From assembly GCA_019614645.1 (NCBI GenBank), contig JABWDB010000005.1, forward strand, positions 10,448,001 to 10,512,000: DNA of 64,000 bases. The letters run 5' to 3'. Under the pieces are notes generated by a model. It did not search any database. It had not been told where the DNA came from and saw only the letters and a list, made by a program, of their open reading frames with translations. The stretch is from Stratiolaelaps scimitus. Taxonomy: Eukaryota; Arthropoda; Arachnida; Mesostigmata; Laelapidae. Numbering within the stretch: the first letter of the stretch is position 1; every line of letters starts with the position of its first letter. This document shows, piece by piece, positions 43,404 to 56,219 of this stretch. The position numbers and the translations under genes are program-made.

Positions 43404-45246
43404 CTGAGGCGGCCTTTTCGCCACTTTTTTCTCGCTGCTAAAGCTCGTATTTGTAAGTTTTATTTATTTGCCTTGGCAACTGCAAGCGTTCCCACGAACA
43501 TGCCGTCAATACCAACATCAACACCGTTAGTTCGTGATATCAACACTGTTCATTAAACGTTCGCGTATTGTTCGTAGCGCTACCCTACGTACGTCTATCG
43601 CTAGTCATCCGCTATCTTGAAGAAAGGGGGGACAGCAAGTAAAAAAGTCAGCGACATACAGTGTCCTTTGCGGGGCAGGTCCAACGGCCATGGGACAAAG
43701 CGTTTCCGGGAATGGCTTCCAGCTATTTGACATCTTGGCCATCATTTTCTCGAAACATGAGAGTACGAGACCGCCATAACCCTCCACTTTGAACGATGAG
43801 TCTTACCGCTGTACGCTCGCGTCTGCCCGCGAAAACAATAGCCTTCTTCCAGAGGAGAGCTTTCATGTCTTCCTTCCGACGACCGGGCTTATGTCCCGGT
43901 TGTTCTGCACCGGATCTCTCTGTCAGCCCGCCTCGCGCTCTACGAGTGTTCGCCGGGTGGTGGGCTTACCGCCGTCGTGCCGTTGTCGCGCTCTGCTATA
44001 CCGGTCGGCCGTATGGTGACACGTGGCGGTGGCACCACATTTATTCCGAGGGACCAAGACACTTGGGGCGATATTCGCCATGCGCCCTTCGTCGAATCCA
44101 CGTCGCTTTGAACTCTACGGCGGTGACGGCGATTGTGGCCACCTGGACCCTCTGGTCTGGTATCGGAAACAAGCCTGCCTTCGTCGGATAAATATTTCGT
44201 TGCGATATTCATTCGAGAGTGGGGATAATATAGATATAATAAGTTGAGTAAAGATGGATGAGGACCGGGAGCTGCAGTAGACGAACGTAGATCGTGGATT
44301 TTCACCTAGGAGCAATCGAACAGTAGAACTATAACGATAATAATTACTCTATTAACAAACCCGTACGGATTTAAATCAGAAGAGGATGTCAAGGCTAGGA
44401 TTTCAAGTCTCCGCCGCGGAACTTGCAGACGTCCAGTTGTGCCGCCCTAATCACGAGCATTTGTGAGCAGATATATTATGAAGCTCAGGGCCGTATGTCT
44501 GTGAGTGTGTGTGTGTGAGTGTGCCTCTTTCGCGAGCTGTTGGAGCACAGCTCAGCCTCGGGCGCGCCAACTTAGTTGATCCGTTTCGTGGAGTAGCATA
44601 TACTTGTTGGCTGGTGTGAACGCGTGTTAGTAAAACTCCTAGCCAGCACGGAGCGGGCCGCTATCGCAGTAAGGTTCTGAGGTCATTAAACGCGAAACTT
44701 TCAGGCGCCCAGGGGTTCATGGCGGATTAGCAGCAGTACGCTACAAACACGGTGGCGGTTGCTTGCGAGGCGCTCCCGTCGTAGCGCTCGTGGTACTTTG
44801 TATTGGAGTTCAGAGGTGGACGCCCCTAGTATTGCCAGTAGGCGCTACAGGTATATTTTAATTTTTTCATAAGATTCCTGTTAACACAGCGATCAGTGGA
44901 AACTTCTTTTCTTTCATGGTGCCCGCATGCACAGCTAAGCATAGAATATAATAAGCGGTTGGAGTAGCATATACGTCATTCTGTCTGTGACGGCTCGGTT
45001 GTGGGGACAATCGCGCAATGCGCGAACGGTTACATACAATATTCGCCTCCGAGGTGTGGTCATTTGGTACGACCGGTAATTCTTAAAGCTGAATACTCAA
45101 TTGGGATTGGCACAAGCTTATGCGCACTTATGGCTCCCGGCATGGCTCAGACGAAAATGCCTCTGTCTGTGAATTCCTAAAAACCGATATTGAATGGACA
45201 TTAGATGCTCTATCGTCTGGTAAGTGCAAACGGAGGGATAACTTAC
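43404..45246. other. Interval without a supported gene
   Basis: A GC-rich patch (43.8-44.2 kb) is open in several frames on both strands (for example 43796-44191 plus and 43940-44305 minus), which signals low stop-codon density and not a single gene. A GT-rich run lies near 44505-44523. Confidence 0.4.
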
Positions 45247-45370
45247 GCACAGTGTTGAAATTTAGGAGGGTGATGAGGAGGAGGTAGGATAAAACAATAA
45301 CGAACGAAGGACAATCGAATGAAGGACTTCGAAAGAGAGATGAAACCTTATCGGAATCATGGCAGCTCAT
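45247..45370 (-). CDS. Candidate first exon with a signal-anchor segment
   Basis: ATG at 45370 opens 41 codons plus one base, ending at a consensus donor (gtaagt). After a polar start (MSCHDSDKVSSLFRSPSF) comes a hydrophobic stretch (FVIVLSYLLLITLLNF). This could be a type II membrane anchor or an uncleaved signal. Exit phase is 1. No second exon was recognised. Confidence 0.3.
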
Positions 45371-46790
45371 ATCTTATTGATCTCCCTCCCAGTAAGTAGT
45401 ATCATCACACTATACCCTGCGATTACGTATGATTGATTTATAATTTAGACTCAAGACGCCGAGCTAGACGCCGTGCGTCACCTGTCATGTTCCTTTTCCA
45501 ACCCTATTGAACGATCGAACATGAGCCGTCCGTTGATGAACTTGTTTTACTCTTTCATATATACCTCCTCCTGCTGGAGTGCTAAATTAATAGAGGAGTT
45601 CTGTCTTCAGCCCGGTTAATACCTAGAAGCTTGCCCTGGACAATTAGTATTAGGCCAGGATACACTTATATATGGGCACACGAAAATACGGCTTTGCAAC
45701 GGTTGTCCGCGCTTGGACGTACTGTGTGAGGCCGATCGGGAAAGGCTTTTAGCCAAAGTTTGTTAAGCCCTAATGTCATTCTCACTGCAAGTACCATTAG
45801 CACAATCTGACGTGCGATGCAAACCGCACGTCTGAATGAAGATTAATTAGGAAAGTTACGTTCAGAGTAACGAGGTTCAAGGCCCAGCGGCGGCGGCGGA
45901 CACAGTTGTTATTGCTGTATATATCGCGGGTCAGTGTTACACTTGGGGGGGGGGGATAAATAGTTCGCTTCACCTCGTTTCGATTAGTAATAATAATAAT
46001 AAATAATTGGCAAAACAAGATGGGGGTAGTCGACGCGGACAAGGAGAACTGAGCTAGTAATCGGAAGTGGGTAAAACTTTGTCTGCCGGTACAAATGTAT
46101 GGGGCTCCGACCTCACATAGGTCTGTGCGGCCATTCTAAGCACATACAAGCAACCTGTCGGGAAACGAGTGGTTGGTGTAACTCACTCAACCAAAAATCT
46201 ATGAACGAAATGAAATGAGAAGTGTTAAATTTGACTCGTCGTGCTACATGGCGCATTGAAGAATATGCAGATATATATATACTTTTTTTTGTTTATTGTA
46301 AGTAATAGAAGCTTTCTATACTAATGGATAAGCGTTTTGCTTTACCCGATCTATGTAGAGGCTTTCCATAGAAAGCAAGCACACCCAATGAATTGCAGCC
46401 ACTAAAAATTCGTTGAACTAGCTCGGCTAAACTAGATCGGCTTGTCTGCCTAACTTTAAACTTTTGACTTTCAACACAACTGTCATATTATTCTGTCATA
46501 TTATATATTGCATATTACTATACAACTCTATAGCAGCTGGATGTTGTTTCTGGTCATTGTTTGCGATGGCTGTTGTGCATTCGACGTAATGCCGTACGCT
46601 CCGTTGGGACATGAAATTACGGTAACAATATGTATATCCCGTCAACCGGTCGGTGAATCATGTACGTTCGCTAATTATTATATTTTGTGCAAAAAAAATA
46701 AATGGCCACAAAAGACCAAGAACAACAATCAGTAAGAAAGTAGATAATTCAGGAGCCCGGTGGCGCGCCAGTTGTGAGAGCGTTGCTTAC

Positions 46791-46852
46791 CTATGCTGCA
46801 TTGTATGACAGTCAAGATTCCGTGAGCGATAGAATCAGTCACAGCGACAATT
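46791..46852 (-). CDS. Candidate short internal exon, possibly of a membrane protein
   Basis: A tatggcag acceptor and a gtaagc donor enclose 62 nt that read IVAVTDSIAHGILTVIQCSI in the only long frame. The D-S-I-A-H-G-I sequence recalls the conserved Asp/His helix of TMEM267-like membrane proteins, but one short exon is too little to name it. No neighbouring exon was found. Confidence 0.25.
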
Positions 46853-48267
46853 CTGCCATAGACAGCGCACGGCAGCCGTTCCGATTAGTTGAATAATCGC
46901 TCGAGGCCGGACCGCCCTAGAAAGTGCAACGGCCTTGACGAACGATATGGGCATCTTACACATTTGGACTATGGCCCGGCCACCCATGCGCGTTTTCGAC
47001 ACGGGCACATCATATCGCGTTTGCGTTCATTCATGTTGTCATCTATACGGCTGCCTGTACGAAGCTGCTAGTCACGGACCCCCATTGGCTTCAAACCTTT
47101 GGCGAGTCTGTTTACGCTGGGGAATAAACAGAGTAGGTGTGTGGCTGTGTGTGTGTGTGTGTGTATTTTCATTGTATAGGAAACTCGTTATTAACAGGGC
47201 TGGCGCTCACTCTTATCATCACAAAACGATGTGTTGCTGTTTAATGAATAACATGCTCACAAAGCTAAGAGCTGTGATGAATAGTGATTATACGCTTCTC
47301 TCATCGTTCGTTCTCGGCAGGCACATTTGGTCTTGATGATTCGGGTGGCCAGGGCCAGGAGCATGCAGAGAAACGCATAGATATTTAGACAGCCGGAGAT
47401 ACTTAAGCAGTGACGCGGCCGAGGGGACGATCACTTCACATTTACTGAAGCTGTCAGTTTCGCAACATGGTGCTGGGGACTGACAGTTGCTGACGACAGT
47501 CGCGAGCCTGTTCTAACGACAGGAGTCGACGGCTGGAGTTAACAGTAGCGGAAATTTGAATAGCGGAAAAAAACTAGAATACAATTGCCGTGACAGTGGC
47601 CATGTACGGGGCCTACATATGCGACGTAGCCATCGTACCAATTAAGTGGCAGTGCTTAACACCGTTGGGTAGGCCAAAATGCCACGCACTAGAACTGTAG
47701 AACAGCTTTGGCGAGCACCTACTCTTGATATGGCCAATGTGTGAGATGCGGCCAAGTCTGTACCGATATAGCAGAGTTGTGAAATGTAACCTACAAAGGT
47801 GAAAATCTCGGTTCCCGAATGTTTCAATGAAAAATGTGCTGTGCCGCCATCAATTTCGCTACGCTTCGTTATAGAATGGATCTTGCATGGGCAAAAGGCG
47901 GTTGAACATGAATGATTGAATTCCCCGTAATAAAGGTATTCGATCACACAAGCTGGCCGGACAAACCCTGCACATGCCAATAATATGATGCGAGGCGCGA
48001 TCAGTCCTCAGTGGTATATCATACGTATACTGACTACAATAGTAAGTGAAGTATCTGGCGTGGCAAAACAGTTCATTCACAATTGTGTCACGCGACTGAG
48101 ATAACTATAAAATTCGACGTTGGACGTATCAGACTCAGCACCTTCTTCTAACATCGCAGATCTCTGCGATCACTGCAAGCTTCATGGTGACCTCAAAGTC
48201 CACGGACACTTCACGGGGTGATTTGGACCGGATTGTAGATAATATGATTCTGTTATTATTATTATTA

Positions 48268-48303
<36 letters not shown>

Positions 48304-51300
48304 TATTATTATTATTATTACTATTATTATTATTAATCTATAACATACCTCACCGTGTTTACGTGTTGGAAGGTCTCCGTTGTTGCTATATGAGCACCTC
48401 AAGATCAGAGCTACTTTTATTAATATGCATGCACCTCATACCTTGTTTAAAAGAAGACTAAGACGACAAAAAAAAGGGGTATCATACGGACCGTACTTTT
48501 ACGTGGCCCGCTTGGGGCAACTTTGTCTCAGAAGGGTTCGACAAGGTTGGATTTATAGAGCATAGATCTGCCCCAGAGCTAGCTTCCCTAGCTCCCCTGT
48601 ATCCAAGGGAGTTTTTATTCAGGTTTCGGCATGTCTCTGCGATGACAAGGCTGCCGCCAATGCTGCAATCTTCCCCCTTTAATTAGAAAATAGACGAGTT
48701 TGTCAAAAACCTAACGATGCCAGCGTGCTGCCTACAAGTCCTGTCAAACTGAATTTTTCTCAACTTTAATATTATCATGGGCAACAGTAACAACTGTTTC
48801 CGCTGATATTATAATATTTCTCATGTGTGCTGCGTATATAATTATAATACACCTAAAGTCCACAGCATATATGATGTCGACAAACTTGACGAACTCCCGT
48901 GCAAAAGCGAATTGTATAGTCAGCCTTCAGCAAGTAGAAACCGTTAATGTTTGAGTGGGTTTCAGGTCGAATGAACTCATTCTCAAACATTAGGATCAGA
49001 GAGACAGGAGTAGGCTCATGGTATTGATGCCACGCAATAAAATAATGTGTTTCATCCTCCGGATCAGTAGAACTAGCCGATAACTAACTGCTATTGAATC
49101 ATGCAGCAACGACAAGAGCAGCAACTGAAATATAAATTGAGAATTTTTGAAGACATTATTTTGCTGTGGAAGTATTGTCTCCAGCATGAATAACAACAGA
49201 ATGAATTGTTGACGTTTTACAGTTCAACTAAAGTTATTGAAACTTGATGATTGATTCTATCGGCTTGTTTGGTGGCAATTCAGCAATATATTAGATATAT
49301 GTTATGTATCTGTTAGAATACAAAAAAACTAAAAATATCCAAGCGACTGCAAGCTGGGTGGGGGCGACGCTTTGGCTCGCGGTGACCGCTGTGATTCAAG
49401 ATAAAGATACAACAACCTAAGGAACGCTTAGCTATAATCTGCACGGTTCACCATTTGGCAATCTCGAACACCTGTGCGGGCATCACCTTGCTGCGGATTG
49501 AAGGGGTGGTCTTCAAAAAAGTTCTGAGGAATCGATGACCGTCGATCACTGTGATCATGCGACAAAACGAACACAACGTGTTAGTTCCGCAATTCAAGGG
49601 AACATAAGACGAACTCACTTGAATCAATTGCATGGCTGCTAAGATCTCTATATTATATAATAGATGTAACAACACAGGTCACGGATAGCTTGCTGACCAT
49701 GAGCAATGCAACACATCTATGGAAAAGGTGCATAAATAAGTTTTTACGATTCTGCTCTCGTGAACGGTGATCTTCATTAGGTAAATTAGCAACATTTTTT
49801 GCTTCCAGCGACATTAGGTATATATATATATATATATATGTGGAATTGCAATTTTCATCGTGAAGCCCATTTAGACCACATGGTTCGCTCATGCTAGACA
49901 GCCATGATAAGATCGTAATATTGTAATGCTCAGGGGGAACAAGCTAATCAGCCTAAAATAGTCGTTCACTTTGGCTGACTACGGACGGGTTAGCGAAATG
50001 CTTATGTGATACTACTCGGCTCCATAAATCACAGACCCATGAGGAAAGCATCTGCATGATTTAATATGACTTAGCCCGCATGGAACTTCTTTCTTTTGCC
50101 AGAAAGTCTGCTCGCGTAAGCTCTAACTCCCCGACGCCATATTGCCATTCTGGGATCATTTACGACCAACCTTCGACTTGAATTTAGGCGTGGTTTTTCC
50201 TGCCTTGATGATAGAGCGGAATCTAGTTATTACAACTAAAAACTTCGAGCGAATTTGCCGACACTGGCCAAGCTGACTCAGCCGAGGTGATTACTCATAG
50301 TGAACTAGAATCGACTAAAGGCGTCGCAGCGTCAGTACGGGTTCAATCTGTTAGAAAAATATTCCAACGAAGACCGAGTGAACACATCCAAAAACTAAAA
50401 AAATGTCTTATATATACATATATATATATATATTCTGACGAAAAATAGGCGATCAGCAGCATCATCATCAACACTGTATTTGTGGCTCATGAGTAGTCTC
50501 TACTATGTTCACTACAGTAACTTCATTTCGGTATCATTATTGTTCGAATATCGTCTATTAATTCGTCGGCGCCTCAGTGCAGCTGCTGGACCACATTTCA
50601 CTAATTACTATCAGTGCTTCTTAGAGATCTAGCAATTCTTACGAGTGGTTGTCCAAGCTGTTGTACCAATACGTCGTTAGTATCAGCTGTTGTCCAGCGG
50701 TGGCGGTATCGGCAGTCGACGCCGGTGGTAGTAGCATTACGGCCAATCACAGTGTCACATGCCCGTGGAGAGATGCCCACCGCATCTCAATGCACATTAC
50801 ACAGTGCCACGTTATGTGCTCGTTGTTTGTGCCATGTTTGTCTCACCTGAGTAGCACATTGCACGGTGATATGCCACGTGCATGGTGATCGTTGTCTGGC
50901 GGTACGTCGGTGTCACTAGCCTCGTTATATATATATATATATATATAGGCACAGTTGGCTTCACGATAATGGACCGAATGTACTCTAATTCTATCGAACG
51001 TAGCGTGTTGATATGATCGACTCAACACTGCTAAGTGAAAACGAAAACGCGACGATTAGCTCAAAAAGGACAATTGGTTATTTACGCCGGGCCCGTCTTG
51101 CGAAAGGACAATAGATACATTAGGAAATTGGTGGATAAACTGGCACACGGGTTACACGCGATAGGGAATGATTAGCCCTTTGAACGATTCCGCCTGCCTT
51201 GTGTTTCAGCCGTTCTGAGAGAAGCCTACATAATCACCATTTACTGGCGAGGATGACGGATTCGAGCTTCACTTGTGAATAGGTGGTATGCGAAAGAGAC

Positions 51301-52842
51301 CGATACTTATTATTACTATTATGGGCAGTAAATTTAATGTATATTAAACACGCTTTAGACGTCTCTGCCTACATGCCGGGGTACAGTTAAGTTCTGTTCC
51401 TGATGCTCTAGTGAAAATATTATATTTGCTTAACATATACAGGCGAATCTATAAACGTGTAGTTACGCAACCGTGGCGAATGTACAATCGTTATGCGGAA
51501 GACTCGATACATCAGTGTAATGTCCACAGACATATATTGCTTTGACAAGAAATCGGCCTGGCTTTTGCTGGTCGAGCTGCCGCAATGCTCGACGATAGTT
51601 GCTTGAATTCATTTTGTAACTATTTCTGCTGGCCTTGGTATAACAATTCGTTTTAGTAAACGCGTGTAAAGTAGTCACTCGTATAACCAGTCAATGACCG
51701 TGCGCATTTATTTCATAATATTCTGTGTATTACTGTATTCATGTGTATCGTTGCGTCGTCATACACGTCTACAGCGAAATCACACAAAGGCTACTATACA
51801 TATATATTGAACAGTCGCTATTTGCGTTGATATTGAAATCGTGTTATTCGAAAGACCTACGTATGCCGTTGTTAACCGCACAGACGCTACTGTTGCTTCT
51901 GTGAATCGTCATAAGCGCGAGGATAGATGGGGACATATTACAGACCACACGAGTATTTCTATAGGGCGTTGGCGAACTCACCCAACCCTAAGCTAAGCAA
52001 ACTTTAACGGTTTCGACAGGCAGTGATCCGGACAATTCGTTTCCTTTTTTTGTTTGTTTCTGTAGATCCACATACTGAGATACGAACGAGTATTTAACTA
52101 AAATAATAAGGAACAATCAACAGAATGTCAGTACATTCATGTCATACATTCATCTCAGGGCACGTCAAAGTTGATGCACTGGCGGTGTTTTAAGCAGGGT
52201 TAGTTCTCGTCAAAGAAACGTCTTTTTCGGTGTTTTTTTATCTTTCGCACAGGTGGGTTATCTCTAGGTAGAGTTTCAGAGTAACCGAGTGCAAAAAATT
52301 GCATGGAGGCCGCCTTCGAGAGTGTCAAACTTCGGTTAGTGGCCCATCTGGTTGTGTCAGTTGACGAATGTCCCGTATATACAATTTGTATACATGAATC
52401 TCTCTCGGCTCGCCTCCGGCTAGCCGATATCCTGTCTCGATGTTTGCTGGTGGACACGACGTCACCCAATTGGTCATTGGCTGTGTACGAGGTCAAAGCT
52501 GATAACAGAACAAAGCGTGGCCCCCAGGCGTTCCTCGGCTGTTCCAGCGCTATTTGTACAGCATATAGCTACCGGAAACGTCTATCGGAGATCGGCGGGT
52601 TGCAGCTAACAAATTCTGAAGTTGTAAGATGAGCCAATTACGGCTAACTGTGTGTTGTACTAACTGATAGGAACTGCTACATTAGGCAGATAGATGTCTT
52701 CATGCGCCGTCTTGATACTGTGGTCCAAGGTTTGAGCAAAAGATCTTAATATATATATATATAAATCTATATATAAAAAACATATAATAATAATGATATT
52801 AATTGTTCTACCCTATAACGAGTCCAGAGCTGGATACAACCA
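46853..52842. other. Interval without a recognised gene
   Basis: Mostly AT-rich. It carries a TTA microsatellite (48252-48336), TA microsatellites (49818-49840, 50408-50434, 50926-50947) and a GT run near 47145-47164. The 109-codon open frame at 52303-52632 (plus) begins at ATG but shows no family features. Confidence 0.45.
48252..48336. repeat. TTA microsatellite
   Basis: About 85 nt of TTA/ATT trinucleotides with four single-base interruptions, the longest trinucleotide repeat of the window. Confidence 0.95.
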
Positions 52843-53256
52843 TTAAATTGTATGCATGCGTTTGACGCTGGTGGTGACTAAATCAAAAAGTAGAATGTGA
52901 AAAACGAAGTGAACGGTGAAGTTGAAGTTGTCTACTGTCATCGCTATTCCAATGCAGCGCGTTAATTCAGGGAGACAATTGTTAATCTTTCTTGACTCAA
53001 GCTCTACCGCTCGCACTTGGTTCTTCAGCCGCAACGGAGCGAAACAATAGATTTCGCAGCCCGAGATCTGCACGCTCTCGTAGTCTTCACAATGATGAGG
53101 ATCGCGGTGCTCAGGGGCTGCGACACTGATGCGAACCATCACAGGTCCGATACTGTGCCGGTTGTAGAGTATTGCGTCGTTGCGACCTATAGGCATCGCG
53201 GTTTCTCCGGTGGAGGCCATAATGGCCACACAGCCGAACACAACCTCGATGAGCAT
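52843..53256 (-). CDS. Possible secreted protein, 137 residues, unrecognised
   Basis: An ATG-initiated frame whose first 15 or so residues (MLIEVVFGCVAIMAST) could be a signal peptide, followed by GETAMPIGRNDAILYN. Cysteines occur at HHCEDYE, SGCEIYC, NNCLP and TRCIG. The last third is hydrophobic (FNFTVHFVFHILLFDLV). A ctagtcag acceptor lies just upstream of the ATG, so this may be an exon whose frame continues from elsewhere. A shadow frame of 82 codons exists on the other strand. Coding status uncertain. Confidence 0.3.
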   Translation of the reverse strand: MLIEVVFGCVAIMASTGETAMPIGRNDAILYNRHSIGPVMVRISVAAPEHRDPHHCEDYESVQISGCEIYCFAPLRLKNQVRAVELESRKINNCLPELTRCIGIAMTVDNFNFTVHFVFHILLFDLVTTSVKRMHTI

Positions 53257-53560
53257 TTCACCTGACTAGTAAAGCGAAACTCAAGACGGCCAATCGCATG
53301 TGGTCCTGTAAAGAAACCTATATACAAATTTTCTCTACGTCGTAGAGAGACCTGGAACGAAACAGGCAGCTGGGGCCCTTCGTGCAAAACTATCGTAAAC
53401 AGAGCAATCGATATAGATAGTTGACTACTGGTATGGCCATCTTGTTCTTTCGTTGGCGATTGGCGTTGCTGTTGTTGTATCACAGCGAGAACGTCTACAA
53501 CAGAGAACTTGTAACTTCAATGTCATGAAATTGCTGACTGCGTAAGTTTACTGTATATAG

Positions 53561-53594
53561 AAATTGTCGACCTTAACTTGAAGATCGACAATTT
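53561..53594. repeat. Compact hairpin, 13 of 14 pairs, 6-nt loop
   Basis: aaattgtcga (53561-53570) pairs exactly with tcgacaattt (53585-53594). Inside it, cctt and aaga add three more pairs and one mismatch around the loop aacttg. A bidirectional terminator-like or small structural element; function unknown. Confidence 0.8.
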
Positions 53595-53834
53595 GCGATA
53601 AAATTTTTCAGGTTTTTGAAATTTTCTCAAAAGGCGAGCTAATTATATTTGCTGGCTATACTTTTTTTCCACAAATATTAAGAGCAACATAAACAATTAT
53701 CAGGCTGACGGTCGCTAAATAACTGAGTAAGCAGACCACGTTACTTTTATAAACTCGTAAGGGCCACCGTACAACGACGGCCCCGAACTTACGATCTCTT
53801 TATGGCTAGTCGAGGGCATTTGCGACAAGGAACT

Positions 53835-53976
53835 TACCACCACGGCTAAGTCTCTGGTTATCGGAAGCTAGAGACCGCAGGTTCGAGCCCCGCTGCTTGA
53901 CATATAAGAGAGCTTAAGCATTGTAAAAATTGCAGCTCCTTTAATAAACCAATAAAACCTTTAAACCTTTAAACCA
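53835..53976 (+). mobile_element. tRNA-derived SINE
   Basis: A perfect B-box (ggttcgagccc, 53880-53890) lies about 35 nt after an A-box-like ggctaagtctctgg, the spacing of an RNA polymerase III internal promoter. A gtctct...agagac stem stands in the anticodon-arm position. The body contains agcttaagcattgtaaaaat and the element ends with three repeats based on cctttaaa (from about 53957). The body and tail are shared with the fragment at 21.8 kb, showing it is a repeat family. The tRNA part does not fold into a full cloverleaf. Confidence 0.7.
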
Positions 53977-55960
53977 ATGTGACTCAATACACCAATCTAT
54001 TAGTTGCTGCTTACTCGCCAGTAGTACATACCTACTGTACAATACTAATGGAAACGAAAATGACGAACACTTTACAAGAAATGCAACAATTTATTGAGAC
54101 TCTTATTTCTCTTCTCCATTTGCTGACATATGTCGCATCATTGATGAAATACTTAAAAGTGTATTTATTATATAATAGTACTCATCATTTAAGCAAACAC
54201 TATTATAATAATCATTGTGTATATTTCTCTTCTTCTTATTATTATTATTAGCCATCGTATTATGCTTATTATAATATTAAGGTACTGAAATCTATGATAA
54301 CTCATATTACATATATATATATATATGTATATATATATGTATTTCGGTTTTTAATAGATCGTCAACGTCTCTGTTCCTTTATCGTTATCATGTTATTTTT
54401 TATAATTTCGCACTTGTATCCCTATAATTCAATGCGATATAACCATGTGAATATCCTCCTACTCCACTTCACTTATCTCTAGCATGTAACATTTATTTAT
54501 CTACTATTATTTTCTCGGTAATTGTTTTTGTTGTTATTATAATTATTGTTGTTATTATTAGTATACTCAATCGTATCCCAACAGTGCCTTTTATTCATTT
54601 ATATATATATTATATATATATATATATATATATGCACATAGAAATTTCAAAATTTGCGTAACAAAGACTATATATATGTATATGCCTCTATATATATGTG
54701 TATATATATATATATCTATATATGTATATATCTATTTTTATTTTTAACCTATATCATCTGCACTTCCCATTTGCGCTTTGCCACTTTTTGCTTTCACTCG
54801 ACGCCATTTTCTTCTGTCGTTTTCATTCACGCCATTCTTTTTAATTAGTGTTATTAATTATATTATTATTTTTATTTTATTAGTTGAAGAGCGATCGATC
54901 AATAATGGTACTCCACATTAGAATTGTATTACATACCGTTATTACTACTAACTGTCGTCATTTAGGTCAACTCGTGAAACTTTCGTCGCATTAATTTTGC
55001 GCGCGCGCTGTTCCCGTCCACATCGTTTTATATCTGTTCTTCAAGGATGGGTACATACGATAGCAGCACAACTGTATAACTAATCAATATCTCTTTCTCA
55101 TATTCTCGTTTTTACCTTACGCGTTTACCGATAATATATATATATATATATTATATATGTATATATAATTCTTGCCATCCATGTCCCGACCCTTGCTCGA
55201 TCTCGCACATGATATTTACATATCATAAGCCACTCGTTCATCTAAACTCTAGGCTTTTACCTTTTTGCCAACTCGATTTTCGGATCATGTCGCTATCGGA
55301 CATCAACACTTGCACGCTTCGAAACATTGCATTCGCCTCCCTTTCAATAGAAGACCTTTTACACAAAACGTGTGCAGGCCTCAGCCCATCTCCTGCCATC
55401 AGTTACCTGCCGCTTGCTCATTCGTGAGAAATAACGTATTGTATTTACGTCTAATACACAGTCGTACCCAGCATCCGTCTATTCAACCTTTTACAGCTGA
55501 CTGTACATTGTGTAATTGCTGTTTGCGTCCAGGAAATAAGAACACATGTCTACACCCTGGGCACTAATCAGGCCATTGTCATGTACCTGCCATTCTCAGC
55601 TAGCATATGATGTGTGGCCTCTCTAGTAGATTTTGTTAGCCTTCAGTGCAGGGTGTATCGGGCCCTGTCTTAAGCTGACCACCATTAAGGTATAGCCACA
55701 ACAGTAATAATTGCCGGACGAATCAATATACCATGGAATCTGCCAAATAGATCACCTTGCGAATGGAAGACCAATTGCCTGCTGGTTCACAATAAAGCGA
55801 GCGGGGATGATGTAATTTCCTTGGTGTTATGCTATTGGGCTAAGTTTTACATATCTGTTTTTCGATTCGTCACGAATTTCATGAATGACCCTGATCATCT
55901 CGAAGGCCCACGCGGTACTCTCCAATAGGGCAGCATATTCTCTAGCTCAGCCGAATATTC
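53977..55960. other. AT-rich block with compound TA microsatellites
   Basis: A strongly AT-rich stretch with TA runs at about 54309-54340, 54599-54634, 54668-54735 and 55132-55168. Open frames in it are driven by Tyr/Ile codons of TA repeats and are not believed. Confidence 0.6.
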
Positions 55961-56022
55961 ATTGGCAATTTATTACTGTTTTCATTTGCCTCGGTATCGT
56001 TTGCCAAACACGTTTGAGACAG

Positions 56023-56219
56023 ATTTTGGCTCATTTTTAGCGAAACATTCGTCCATCCGAGAGGAATTCCTCAGTTTCGCCGTGTATGTGTGTGTGCTCG
56101 AGCAATTGGGTGAACTTTCAGTGCAGAAAGACACTCACTTCGTCTCCGGAGCCCTTCGCAAGACCATTGTCGGACAGCTACGCAAGGTGGTGAAAGATAA
56201 GAACCCCATCGCCTGCTGA
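56023..56219 (+). CDS. Candidate terminal exon, unrecognised
   Basis: A gtttgagacag acceptor opens 65 codons and a TGA. The peptide looks alpha-helical: FGSFLAKHSSIREEFLSFAV, then VYVCVLEQLGELSVQKDTHF and LRKTIVGQLRKVVKDKNPIA ending in Cys. Charge and hydrophobic residues alternate with helical periodicity, unlike chance ORFs nearby. Entry phase is 1. No family was recognised and no upstream exon was joined. Confidence 0.38.

Noticed and set aside
43796..44191. 131-codon plus-strand frame
   Set aside because: Several overlapping frames on both strands are open in the same GC-rich patch, and none carries a motif.
49448..49675. Two-exon microgene (MQLIQ joined to NFFEDHPFNPQQ) on the minus strand
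   Set aside because: Splice sites are acceptable but the product is only 36 residues with an alternative open frame in the second exon; too weak to annotate.
54294..54848. Plus-strand frames rich in Tyr and Ile
   Set aside because: Produced by TA microsatellites.
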